Origin: Cryptomeria japonica
Taxonomy: Eukaryota > Streptophyta > Pinopsida > Cupressales > Cupressaceae
Assembly: GCF_030272615.1 (NCBI RefSeq)
Contig: NC_081414.1
Coordinates: 310,125,164 to 310,189,163, forward strand
Direction of reading: 5' to 3'
DNA: 64,000 bases
The notes under the pieces are model-generated. The model ran no database searches. It had not been told where the DNA came from and saw only the letters and a list, made by a program, of their open reading frames with translations. Each line of letters begins with the position of its first letter. Position 1 is the first letter of the stretch. Shown one piece after another: positions 1-10,596 of this stretch. Both the position numbers and the translations under genes were made by a program.

Positions 1-444
1 CTTATATAATATATGCTTTATAAGCATATCCCATTTGAAATAATTATAATCCAATAACTATTAGATTATTAATTATTTATAAGTGAGGGTTATTGAAAAG
101 GTGTGACTAGTGAAGTCACCCTTCCTCCTATATTTAAGGAGGTTCTCTCTCATTTGAGAGGTGTGGGAATTTGGAGCTTTATGGTGAGTTGTATCACCAT
201 GCATATGAGGTATTATTGGCCATGTGGAAGTATTGGAGGAGTGTCCCCAGGTTCATGTCTATTTTATGATAGACTATATTTGTAAGTGTTTTAATTAAAT
301 GATGCTTTATGGGGTTTTTTACCCGAAAGGGTTTTCCCCATGTATATCTTGTGTAATGTGTACATTTTGCATGTATGTTTCATATTTCATTTACTTTATA
401 ATCTTGTTTATAATGATTAGTATCCTAAGATCCTAATTCTAACA
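1..444 (+). mobile_element. Copia-type LTR, right-hand part
   Basis: The segment ends in CTAATTCTAACA, which read from the other strand is the TGTTAG start common in Ty1/copia LTRs. It has a TATA-like ctatatttaagg at 128-139 and an acccgaaagggttttcccc stretch at 321-339 of the kind found in copia R/U5 regions. It is cut by the window edge. No primer-binding site follows, and the next bases are already the accessory ORF of element A0. It is therefore a 3' LTR or solo LTR inserted into A0. The exact boundary at 444 rests on the terminal CA only. Confidence 0.55.
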
Positions 445-2498
445 ACTCCACTAGCCCCAGCTGTCTCCTCACTCCTCCAATCCACCAACATCTCGGGAGT
501 CTCCACAACAGGCCAACCCCTGACCTCAAAACATCTCCCAAACTCCTCAGCACACCCTCCAATGGCAAAGGCGAGGAGACCCTCAACAACAGGCTGCCCA
601 AGAGCCCACTCCTGAATAGAGGCTGCCAATCTCTGTGCATTGGCCCGACCTCCACTATCATCCTCTGCATACTGGCTCCCATCTCGGCCAAAAACATCTC
701 TATGACCTCTAGCTGGCTCTCGGTAGTGGCCCACATCTGCTGCTGCATCTCTGTCATCTCCTCCCAAACCCAACAGTGTCCTACAGGAAGTCCATCACCA
801 ACTCCTGCTGCCCCTCCACCAAATGAGAACTACCCTCATCTAGGTCCATAATCTCACGAAAAGGATGTGGTTGGGGTGAGGTAGGCGGGGGTCCCAGTGG
901 TGGCATAGGAGGCATCTCATAGTGACCCGGCCACGCATCCATGGTGGCATCATCATCTCTAGCCATTACGGTCACCGTGCCCTCCGCTGTCGTCACTTCG
1001 GTATGTATAGGTTCCCTCTATACGGTAGACCCAGTGCAAGGAGGTTCGCTGGGAACTAATGATACTGCTAGAGCTCCCTCTGCCACATTCTATGTTTGAA
1101 TCACTGATGTATCCCCTGTCGGAATTGTTGTGGCGACACTAGAGGGTGTAGGCAATGGGGGTCGGGGTCTCAATTGCCCAATTCCTAGAATGGGTATGGC
1201 TGGTATGGCTCCCACCATCACCCTCGAAGTCGAGAGAGGTGTCAGTCCTCCATCCTTAGTCAATACTGCTAGTGCATACACTAGTCGGCTCACTCCCGCA
1301 GGTCGCACTTCACCCACCAGTAATCCACGGATACCTCTCGTCACGTGCCCAAAAGACACCGCACGGCCACTACTTTACTCTGTACTAGGGGTTTTCTCTA
1401 ATTTTTTTTGCCTAGCAAGGCGGAATGTGTCGTGACTCTGGCTGCTCCTAGAAGAAGTATCCTCGGAGTCTTCCCCTTCCTCTACACCACTATCATCCTC
1501 TTCTTCAGCCTCTTCTTCAGCATCCTCGTCAACTATCTCTGTCTCATGCTCATGTTTTGACACTACTACATGTGGTGGTCTCCTTCGCTTCCTGCTGGAA
1601 TAGGCTTCCCCACTACCTGCGACGATATCTAGGTGGGTCCAATAGAATATGGCTGGCTGTGAAGAGTCCAACATCTCCTGTGGTTTCCAAACATGCTTCT
1701 CTGGAGATAACTATGTGCGTATAGCATCGAGGAACAACCCTATGGCGTGGAACGGCATGTAAAAAGTTGTGTCATAGGGTCAAAAATTCATGAATTCTGT
1801 CGGACAAGACTGCACCCCAATTGTACACCATCCCATTCCTCAATCCATTAATAAGTGCAATCATGGGTACCGCCGTGTCGGATGCCCTGTTGGCTCCAGT
1901 AAGTCTGCTTTTAGTGACATCTAGCAGACACTGCCATTCTCCTGGCACGATGTATGATTTTTTCAATCCTCTGCCCTTAGATGCCTTAATGGCTGCCCAT
2001 TCTTGATCTGAGAGATCACTTTGACATATCAACTGTAGCAGTTGCTCCTTCCTCTCTGGCGACATCTTAGTGGCATTCTTGTTGACTTTCTTCCCCTCAT
2101 CTGTTATGCCAAAGACTCTGGCAAAATCCTCGGGTGCAAAGGATACGATCATAGTGCTCTGCTGATAAGAGAATGTTGATGCCCTAGTTGCGCTATCGTA
2201 TGTGGCCACCATCATTCACAGACATGATTCAAAATCCCTAATCGCAAAGATGGGCATTCGAATTCCCCAATGCACCTGTGCTTTCCTAAGAGACTGCTTA
2301 ATCACATTACTATCTGGTGTCTACAGCCACCAAGTTTTGCATACCACTTAATCCTTCGAATGTAACAGTGTCAAATGTGATTTTTACCGACATTGTCTTC
2401 TTTTTGCCCTTTCCTGTGTCTACTGGCCCAGCAACTTTTACTCTAGATTACAACACTCGCTTACCCTTGTCCCTGTCTGCCTTGCTTCCTTCCACCAT
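445..2498 (-). pseudogene. Accessory ORF (aORF) of element A0, decayed
   Basis: The likely start is the ATG at 2498, giving MVEGSK, matched by MVKGSH in A1. Several stops follow, including two near 2450 and 2305. The best conserved block (about 2300 to 1770) contains FAPEDFARVFGI, GRGLKKSYIVPGEW and NWGAVLSDRI. These align with the A1 aORF at 10850-11400. Acidic Glu/Asp-rich runs follow at 1375-1674, then a block (417-773) with GWPVVETPEML that aligns with GWPDTGTPEIV in A1. The layout resembles the family called putative plant transposon protein (Transposase_32-type), assigned from remembered pattern, not from a search. No membrane segment or signal peptide is visible, so an envelope role is unsupported. 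Confidence 0.65.
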
Positions 2499-2659
2499 CT
2501 TTCCTGACTTAGACGGTTGGTCTAGCTGCTGCGACCGTTTTCGCCAGTCCAGCTTCGCCAGTCTTGATTTTCCTAATTCCATTTAACTGATTCCTTGAAT
2601 TATCGGCAATGCCTATAATGTGTTCCAAATACCGTTACTTTTCCGTTTGCCCGCTCTAG

Positions 2660-3175
2660 TGATGTTCGTACAACTTTGTACGGAACGCTTTATGCACGGT
2701 GTTCTTCCCACGACAGAATTCCGCTTGTACGAATTTCAATGTACGGCCTCGTCGCTTGCCTGTGTCGCCGGTGTACGGATTTCAAACTTGCTTGTGCCTC
2801 CGGCATACGGATTTTACACTGCCAGATGTACACGGAATTCTTCTCTGCACCACTAACGCGATGTATGGCTCGATTAACTGTGGCTTCATACAGTTCCCGC
2901 CGTACGTCCTTTGTCCCCTTCGCCTGTACGGATTGTGATCTTGTTACCATACGGATCAACTTTCGCTATCACCTTCGTCCGTACGGATTAACCTACGGTC
3001 ACCTTCAACATGGCCATAGGGGAATATATGCCTCAAATTGCCGCCACCATACGATTTGTACGGATTTGTAAATGCACTCCTGTACGGATTTTATCCTTCT
3101 CGGCTTGAATAGGTTGACCGTACGGTTTTTGTCCCTTCATTAGTATGGTCGCAATAACTTGACCACACGGTGAGT
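2660..3175 (-). repeat. TACGGATT-rich spacer between pol and aORF of A0
   Basis: About fifteen copies of a short motif close to GTACGGATTT lie here at irregular spacing of 15-60 bp, for example near 2772, 2805, 2928, 2981, 3058, 3082 and 3119. The segment sits between the integrase end and the aORF start. The equivalent A1 spacer (10210-10540) is rich in a related but different motif, GCGTACGC. There is no convincing coding frame. Confidence 0.6.
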
Positions 3176-3188
3176 TTTCCTCTTTAAT

Positions 3189-3213
3189 ACATATATATAT
3201 ATATATATATATT
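3189..3213. repeat. (TA)n microsatellite
   Basis: An uninterrupted TA dinucleotide run just beyond the TACGGATT-rich spacer, next to the integrase end of A0. Confidence 0.95.
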
Positions 3214-3282
3214 AACAAGAGAATTACTTTTTCAAACTGAACAGCTAGGCCCCGCCTCTGGACAAACTGGATCATTCCATTA

Positions 3283-3759
3283 CTACCTGCGATGGTAGAC
3301 TTTTAATTTCAAACCATTTACTATCTCCTTGATCGGTTGGTCCTCCAATGTGGACAACTTAATCGCTCCATTCTCAGCTACGTAGCGAATTTTATATGGC
3401 CCCAGCCATCTGACCTTGAACTTTACAGGTTTGATCTCATTCGGCCCATTATACTTAAGCACCCACTGCCCGAGACAGAACTCCATGATCCGGATATGCT
3501 TATCATGCCAAAATTTCCATCGTTGTTGGGCGGCATTGGTGGCCCATTGGGCCATCATCCTTTGTTCGTCCAACGTGCCCAACGCGTACAGTCGCTCCCA
3601 CAGGCTTTCCATATCTCCTAGGCGATTCTCGATGGCTATCCTTAGACTTGGGACCATGAACTCTGTCGGCACAATGGCCTCTTGGCCATACATTAACTGA
3701 AAGGGTGTCTGACCCGTCATGACTTTGTAGGTAGTCCGGTATGCCCACAGTACGGATGG
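3283..3759 (-). pseudogene. A0 integrase, C-terminal fragment
   Basis: The reading frame gives TPFQLMYGQEAIVPTEF, then the C-terminal WVLKYNGPNEIKP, VKFKVRWLGPYKI and GLKLKVY motifs of a gypsy integrase without chromodomain. It is the C-terminal half of the A0 integrase. The other half lies at 13034 and beyond, because A1 inserted at 3760. A 15-bp sequence (ccacagtacggatgg) at this edge is repeated beyond A1. Confidence 0.85.
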
Positions 3760-4078
3760 TGTAAGCCAGTTAGTAAATAAGGCTTTTGTAATACTTTAAA
3801 AGAAAACAATAGTATTAAGTTATATCTATGGGTAGTTAGTTGCCTGACGGTTGATGGCCTAACCAACCGCGAACTCTTTATATTGTAAACTCGTAGCACA
3901 TTTTGGACACATTGGAGTGGAAAGGAATATAATATAGAAATCGGTGTTACATGAATATATCGTGGTATACTGTATTGTGTGTTCTTGATTCCGTTCTAAT
4001 GTGTTACTATGCTCTGGTGTTATAATTTGGATATTGATGTTCTGTATACTACAACCTACCTCACTTAGGCTACTTACA
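3760..4078 (+). repeat. 5' LTR of A1
   Basis: The 319-bp LTR starts TGTAAGCC and ends GCTACTTACA, giving the inverted termini TGTAAG/CTTACA. The start is confirmed by the repeated copy at 12963, and the end by the adjacent primer-binding site. Confidence 0.9.
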
Positions 4079-4098
4079 TTTTGGCGTCGTTGCCTAAG
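4079..4098 (+). other. Primer-binding site of A1
   Basis: TTTTGGCGTCGTTGCC follows the LTR directly. The TGGCGYCGTTGCC type is common in Athila/Tat-like plant elements. Equivalent sites follow the LTRs of A0 and A3. Confidence 0.8.
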
Positions 4099-4145
4099 TC
4101 GAATCTGAAGGTCTCAGGAGGGAAAGCTGGCGAGATAGAAGTATA

Positions 4146-6139
4146 ATGGGTCGTTCATTCGACCAAAGCATCCTGGTGACAAACAGTGACGTAGAGGATA
4201 ATACGGAAGTAACCAGGGAGGATCAGTTGACACAAGACCTGATTCACGCATGGAACATTTCCGTGGACCGGTATGTACAGCGAGAAGCGGAATTGAGCAC
4301 TATCTCGGCTGGTACGGTACGGGCGAAACTCAACGTGAACCAGGCCGTGCACGATCTCCTGGGCAGCCTTCAACAGTTGTTGGCACATGTACTCGTGGAA
4401 CGTGAAGAGGAACGAGAGAACACACGGAGGGAGCAATGGAGGCAGCAAGTGCTTCAACAGTATAGAGAAAGGAACCGAAGGGAAGAAGAACAGAGGGACT
4501 TCAATCAGCGACGAAATCACTGTAGTTCCAACAATTAATGCCAAATACACTCAATAAAGATCGAAGCTGACAACCCCCAGATTAAGAAGAAGGGAGCCAC
4601 AAAGACATAGTGAGAAGGTCCCTACGCATCGAGGAGCAACTGGAAAGGCGCCTGAAACTCTACGGAGACAAGAGCCACGATAGCCCACAGGGAATAGAAA
4701 GTAGTGAGAATTGGGAGCAAACAACCGCGTCGACCGAGTCAATCAACAATTCCCAAAGTAAAGCGGGGAGTATGAGAAAGATGGCACACAACCCCGAAAA
4801 ACAGAAACTTCCCAGGTTCAACAGACTTGGATCAAAGGATCCCGCTTGCCACTGTAAAACCTGTGTCACCATATGGCAGGCCAATGGCGAGGATGATGAG
4901 GATAACTGGCTGAAAGCATTTCCGGCCACCCTCCATGGAATTGCCACTGACTGGTACATGGACCTGCCCACCACTTCAAAGGATACTTGGAAAAAATATA
5001 CAACACTAAACATGGCAAGACTGAGACCGTACGACGATGACGAGATCATCGCAAAAATATACAACACTAAACATGGCAAGACTGAGACCGTACGGTCCTA
5101 TTACCGCAGACTAAAAGAATTAATTGGAAAAATGGACAATACGCCAGCCGATGGGTTGAAGAAGCGATAGTTCATTGAGGGTCTGCAACCATCCCTGCGG
5201 AAAAAGATAAAGGTAGTACCTCCATCTACTTTCATGGACGCTTACAATAGAGCCATGGATATTGAAAGCGAGAACAAGACATCAAAAGGCAAGAAGCGCA
5301 CAAGTGATGAGGATAGTAGTGATCAGGAAAGCGAGGAAGAATCACAAACCATACAAGCACTCCAGAAGGATATGAGACGGATGATGCGGAAAATACGGAC
5401 GCAAAAGGAAGAAAGTAGGGAGGGCAGGGACCTCTGGTGCACGGAGTGCAAACTGGAGGAACACATAAAAACCAACTGCCCAAAGAAAGCTTTCTGTGAC
5501 ATCTGCCAAGTGTTGGGGCATGCTATTAAGGAATGCCCCTACAACTTGAAGGCAAGGAGCGCCCAAGTACTATATACCCAAGAATAGGCAACACCACCAA
5601 CTACACCCTCCAAGAACGCAAACCCAGAAACATCACCAGGTGGCTATAGGAGCAGTCGGAGGGGGAGTAACAACAACAGTAATAATAATACCCCACGGGG
5701 TTGCATCCAATACGATGCAAAAGGCAGACCAATGATACAATGTCGACGATGTAACGAATGGGACCATTTTGCACGCGACTGCCAGAGTGGTGTCGGACAA
5801 GGGGGAGGGCTACTCTGTAAATGGTGTGGGTCGGGCAATCACAAAGATGCGGAATGTCCAAGGCAGAAAGGCGTGAACATGCTGGAGGTAGTACGGTCGG
5901 CACCAGAGGTACTGGCCATTACCCGATCCCATACAAGAAAACTAATATACCCTGACCCAAGTACAGAAAAGGAAAGACTAAAGGAGGCGCAAGAGGAAGT
6001 AGAAAGGGAAATGAGTAAGGAACGGAGAAAGACAGCATCCTACAAAACCACCAACACCATACGAACCGACTCCGAAGCAACCATAATGAAACAGTTGCTA
6101 CAAACCACCGTGTCGGTCTGCGTAGTGGATTTGTTGTAG
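4146..6139 (+). pseudogene. gag: gag of A1
   Basis: Encodes the structural (capsid/nucleocapsid) polyprotein. The frame starts MGRSFDQS at 4146 and shifts frame between about 4538 and 4610. It then runs with in-frame stops at 5168 (TGG to TAG by comparison with A0) and 5585 (CAG to TAG). The middle has the retrotransposon gag domain (WLKAFPATLHGIATDWY, then a short internal duplication near 4990-5100). The C-terminal part has four CCHC zinc knuckles in two pairs: CTECKLEEHIKTNC and CDICQVLGHAIKEC near 5440-5545, then CRRCNEWDHFARDC and CKWCGSGNHKDAEC near 5742-5865. A0 shows the same four, so the arrangement belongs to the family. Confidence 0.85.
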
Positions 6140-6670
6140 ACACTACCACAACTGTGGATAGCTATAAACCAAGTGGAGGAGACCAAGAAGGAGGGGAAGA
6201 CCCTGAGCCACAGGGAGGGAATGGAAGAAAGGAACCACTCAAAGGAGACCAACGATCCTATGTTGATGACAGTACGGGTAGGCAGGGCACTAGCTGTAGT
6301 AGAAATGGAGATTCTCGGGTACAGGCTTATTAACACCATTGTAGATGATGGGTCTACTGTAAACATGCTACCTGAAGAAACATGGAAAACCTTGGGAAAG
6401 CCGACGTTGTGGCCACCTACTTTCCACCTAGTAGGAGCTGACCAGCATGGCATCAAACCATTGGGCACGCTTATGGGCCAAAAGGTAATCATCGGGACAC
6501 AACACTTCTTCTTAGATTTCATGGTCATATCGTTGGAGCGGAACGGATATGATGCACTCTTGTGAAGAGGATGGCTTATCACAGCCAAAGCAGACCATAA
6601 CTGGAAGAAAAGTACCCTTTCCATTGAAAGTGAGGGGAACAAATATGTCATTGACATTCGGAACCAGTAG
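6140..6670 (+). pseudogene. Aspartic protease region of A1
   Basis: Pol-encoded protease that processes the polyprotein. The core is INTIVDDGSTVNMLPEETW, with DDGS where A2 has DSGS and A0 has DGGS; DSG is presumably ancestral. GYDALL is followed by a stop in place of the Gly of a GRGWLI motif. The frame closes at a TAG (6668-6670) just before VSQEV. A0 has a TAG at exactly the same place, A2 does not. Confidence 0.75.
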
Positions 6671-7039
6671 GTGAGTCAAGAAGTGGCCTCAGATTCCGGA
6701 TCAGAGGAGGATACCGCAAGGGAAAAAGGCGAGATAGAGCCGAATGAAGAAGGGGTACTCCGCATTGGCAATTGCTCAGAAGATGAGACGAGTTCTCTCA
6801 GTGGACTATTCCACTGGCAGGTGGAGGACTATGAGATCTTCAAGCCAAAGTGCAATGTGTTAGAAATTCTCGAGTTGGAAAACGATGACACCTACTCGCG
6901 ACAATTTCCTGAATACGAGGAAGGAGGGGCAGAGGTAGACAGAACCCCGACACATCAATTTGATAAAGAGGTGGTACAATAAGAGGAACCAAAGGTCCAG
7001 AACACCAACCTAGGGGATGAAAAGGACCCAAGAGTAATA
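6671..7039 (+). pseudogene. PR-RT linker of A1
   Basis: An acidic linker (SGSEEDTAREKGEIE, SGLFHWQVEDYEIFKP) continues in the protease frame. The equivalent SLNGLFHWKMEDYEVF occurs in A0 and SLVGLFHWQMEDYEVF in A2. It is conserved in three copies but I recognise no domain. Confidence 0.7.
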
Positions 7040-7933
7040 ATGGTTGGAGATGACTGGGACCCTGTGCTAAAGACGGCGGCATTCAAGATATTCTTGGAGT
7101 ATAAAGATGTGTTCGCTTGGACTTATAAGGATCTGAAGGGAGTACCCCCAGAACTATGTGTTCATCGAATACCCTTGATGGAGGGGGCGAGGCCTGTCCG
7201 GAAACGCCCCTATCACATGAATAAGAACTATGCGGCCAAGGTGCAAGAAGAGATAGAAAAAATGCTAGAGGCTGGAATCATTTTCCGAGTGCAAACTAGT
7301 GAATGGGTTTCCCCCATTGTTATTTCCCTCAAAAAGGAAGGAAACCAGATCCGCATTTGCATGGACTTCAGAAGCTTAAATGTTGTAACCATTAAGCACC
7401 CGTTCCCGATACCATTTACTGATAGTATCCTCGAAGTGGTAGCGGGGCATGAGATTTACTCCTTCATGGACGGCTTTTTCGGCTATAACCAGATCAGCAT
7501 TCCGGAGGAGGACAAACTCAAAACCACCTTTATTGTAGAAGATGGAGTTTTTGCATACAACCGTATGCCATTTGGGCTATGCAACACCCCAGCCACTTTC
7601 TAGAGGATCATACTCCACATTTTTGACAAAATGGCCACGGGGAACTTCAAAGCCTTTCTGGATGACTGGTCAGTATATAGTGATAAGGAGAACCATTTGA
7701 GGATACTGGGGGAATGCATGGACCGGTGCCGACAAGCAAGACTTGCACTCAATCCCAAGAAATGTCGGTTCTTGGTGCCACGGGGGAGATTACTCGGCCA
7801 CATAGTCTGTAAGGTGGGGTTAAAAACAGACCCAGATAAGATGAGAGTTATCCTCGACATGGATAGCCCAACGGATGTTACAGGGGATAAAATCCTTCCT
7901 TGGCCATGTTGGGTACTATTGACGGTTCATTAA
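7040..7933 (+). pseudogene. Reverse transcriptase of A1
   Basis: Motifs in order are YKDVFAWTYKDLKGV, VSPIVISLKK, RICMDFRSLN, FMDGFFGYNQI, NRMPFGLC and the catalytic FLDDWSVYS (FLDD instead of the usual YxDD, also in A0 and A2). A TAG at 7601-7603 replaces the Gln of the conserved ATFQR motif, and A0 shares this stop. A one-base shift near 7885 and a CGA-to-TGA change break the region before the connection domain. Confidence 0.9.
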
Positions 7934-7946
7934 AGGATTTGCAAAA

Positions 7947-8560
7947 GTGTCCCTTCCACTTGAACGCCTAACAAAGAAAGGGGAACCATTTGTATGGGAC
8001 AAGGAGCAGAACGAAGCCTTCGAAGAACTCAAAACCAGATTGGTAAGTGCACCTCATTTGGCATACCCGAATTGGGAGAATAAATTTCATGTACATGTGG
8101 ACGCTTCTAACTTTGCAATTAGAGCCACCTTAATGCAACCTGGATCCTCGGGCTTGGACCACCCAATATATTTTGCTAGTAGGTTACTGTCAAAGGCAGA
8201 AAGAAATTATAGCACCACGGAAAGGGAAGCCTTGGGAATGGTATATGGAGTACAAAAGTTCCGCCATTATCTTTTAGCCACACCATTCACATTCTTCGTG
8301 GATCACCAAGCACTCATGTACCTGGTGAACAAACCTGTTATTCAAGGACGGGTAAGCCGATGGTTGATCTTACTTCAGGAATTCACTTTCAATGTCATGG
8401 TGCAACCAGGGAAAAGTCACGTAATGGCTGACCACCTATCCAGAATAAAATCCGGGGAGCCAGCGGAAGGAGTGAGCGAAGATTTCCCTGATGGCCATTT
8501 ATTCAAGATAGCCATGTTACCTTCCTGGTACAAGAAACTCGGGCAGTATCTTTCTACAAC
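7947..8560 (+). pseudogene. RNase H domain of A1
   Basis: Continues the pol polyprotein with HVHVDASNFAI, IYFASRLLSKAERNYSTTEREALGMVYGV and FFVDHQALMYLVNKPVIQGRVSRW, the Ty3-type RNase H with Asp, Glu and Asp at the expected places. The order RT, RNase H, INT is normal for Ty3/gypsy. Confidence 0.9.
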
Positions 8561-9780
8561 AACATTTCCAGGCGACATGGCCCCAAGTGAGAGAAGGAAG
8601 CTAACACTAAAAAGCACCACGTTTCAATTGATCCAAGGGCTCCTATATAAACTGGGCCCAGACGGTATCTTGCGAAGATGTGTCCTGGAGGAAGAAATTC
8701 CTAGAGTCCTAAGAGAATCTCACGAAGGACAGTGGGAGGACATATGGGGCCGGATACCATGGCACGGAAAATCTTGCTAGCAGGGCTCTGGTGGCCTACA
8801 CTCTATGCAGATGCGAGGGAATGGGTGACCAGCTGCGACACATGCGAAAGGGCAGGTAAGCCACTCAAACGAGATTTCATGCCTCTTTTCCCGTCCCAAC
8901 CACAGGAATTGTTCGAAAGATGGGGACTGGATTTCGTAGGACCACTTAGGACGAGCAAGGTGCATAGATGCCGCTACATTGTGGTGGCTACAGAATACCT
9001 CACTAAGTGGGCCGAGGCCAGAGCTTTACCCAACAACACAACCTTGAGCACCGCCAAGTTTCTCTATGAACACATTGTGACCCGGTTCGGGATACCCCTG
9101 CAAATCACGAGTGATAGGGGGGTACACTTTGTCAATCAAGTGATATGCAATATGACAACAGAATTCAAGATCTTCCACACATTGTCTAGTTCGTACTATC
9201 CCAGGGCGAATGGCCAAGCGGAGTCCACCAACAAAGTACTCGTATCTATTCTCTACAAGATGTGTGGAGTAAAGCAAGGGGATTGGGAAGAGCGATTGCC
9301 TGCAGTATTGTGGGCCTACCGGACAACGTACAAGGTGACAACGACACACACTCCCTTTCAGCTTATGTATGGACAAGAGGCAGTGATGCCAGCAGAATAC
9401 ACTGTGCCAACCTTGCGGATAGCAATACAGAACAGATGGGGGGATGAGGAAAGCCTAAAGGAACCACTCATGACCTTGCAAAAATTAGATGAGCGCCACC
9501 TAATGGCACAATGGGGGATAGAAGTGGCTCAGAACAGAAGAAAAGCTTGGCATGATAAACATCTAAGCCGGATGAAGTTCTCGCCGGGGCAACTGATACT
9601 CAAGTACAATGGCCGTAATGAACTCCGACCAGGTAAATTTCGACTTCGATGGCTAGGACCATACAAGGTAAGGGAGGTGGGAAAAAATGGAAATATTAAA
9701 TTGTCTAACCTAGATGACAGTCCCATCAAGGATCCAGTAAATGGATCAAAACTAAAAATCTACAAAGAAAGGGAATCGAT
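8561..9780 (+). pseudogene. Integrase of A1
   Basis: Inserts the cDNA. A one-base deletion near 8730 shifts the frame in the HHCC zinc-binding region (GGHMGPDT, then CDTCERAGKP). The DDE catalytic core has LDFVGPL, ITSDRGVHF and NGQAESTNK. The C-terminal part (LILKYNGRNELRPGKFRLRWLGPYKVREVG) lacks a chromodomain. The frame from 8732 is open to 10258, far beyond the usual integrase end. Confidence 0.92.
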
Positions 9781-10258
9781 AGCCATTAATATGGTGGCCA
9801 TTAAAATGGTGGAGCCCATAGGTGGTCACAAGGACAAAGTGATGGTGATGGAAAAAAATAAAGTAGCCGATTTCCACAAAGTCCAAAAGGAAATATGGGA
9901 AGGTAGATTAAAGTGGAACAAAGAAAAAACGAAGAGAGAAGAGGACGGAGAGAGAAAAAGAATAAGAAAAAATACAAGGCAAAAATATTTAAAAATAAAA
10001 GGCCAAGGCAAAATATCAAAAAATAAAGACAAAACATTAACAATTCAAGCAAGGAAAAAACATAAGAAAATCGTGAAGCGCTTAGTGTACACTAAAACCA
10101 AAAGAGTGAAGGAGAGTGACAACGAGACAAGGCAGCACATTAGGCATGCCACCATACGCACAACCGGGGGAAGGAACAGGAGAAGGACACAAGCAGCAAG
10201 CGAAGCAGCAAAGGCCACACGTGCCGTACGCGGTGTAAGGGAGAGTTGTGGTGTGTAG
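9781..10258 (+). pseudogene. Basic C-terminal extension of A1 integrase frame
   Basis: After the GSKLKIYKERE integrase end the frame stays open for about 160 residues, very rich in Lys and Arg (for example KRIRKNTRQKYLKIKG and ARKKHKKIVKR). It could be an integrase tail that binds nucleic acid or chromatin, or simply an open stretch of A-rich spacer. A0 shows no matching protein: its spacer has (TA)n and the TACGGATT motifs instead. I favour spacer over function. Confidence 0.4.
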
Positions 10259-10545
10259 GGACGCAGAGTGAGCGTACGCAGGGTGAGCGTACGCGAAGTG
10301 GGGGAGAGCCGCCGCATGGAACAAGGACACAGCATACGCGACGGCACACAGAGCAGCAATGCGAAGGGGGAGAAGGCGGCACGAAGGGGGAAGCATACGC
10401 AACCATCAGCCGGAGGGGTGGCGTAAATAGGCTACAGCGTACGCAGCTTCCTACGTGCGTAGGCCCCAGGCACAGTGTATACCTTGGGCGCCGGGTGGAG
10501 TTTCAATCGCAGCGTACGTGGCACCTAAAGTACGCAACACCTCAG
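10210..10545 (+). repeat. GCGTACGC-rich spacer of A1
   Basis: About nine copies of a motif near AGCGTACGC are scattered here (for example near 10271, 10286, 10330, 10392, 10436 and 10512). The motif is self-complementary around GTAC. It lies between pol and aORF, the same position as the TACGGATT motifs in A0. Confidence 0.6.
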
Positions 10546-10596
10546 CCACAGAGTATACGTCCACAGCCCTCAAGTACAACAACATACACACACGAG

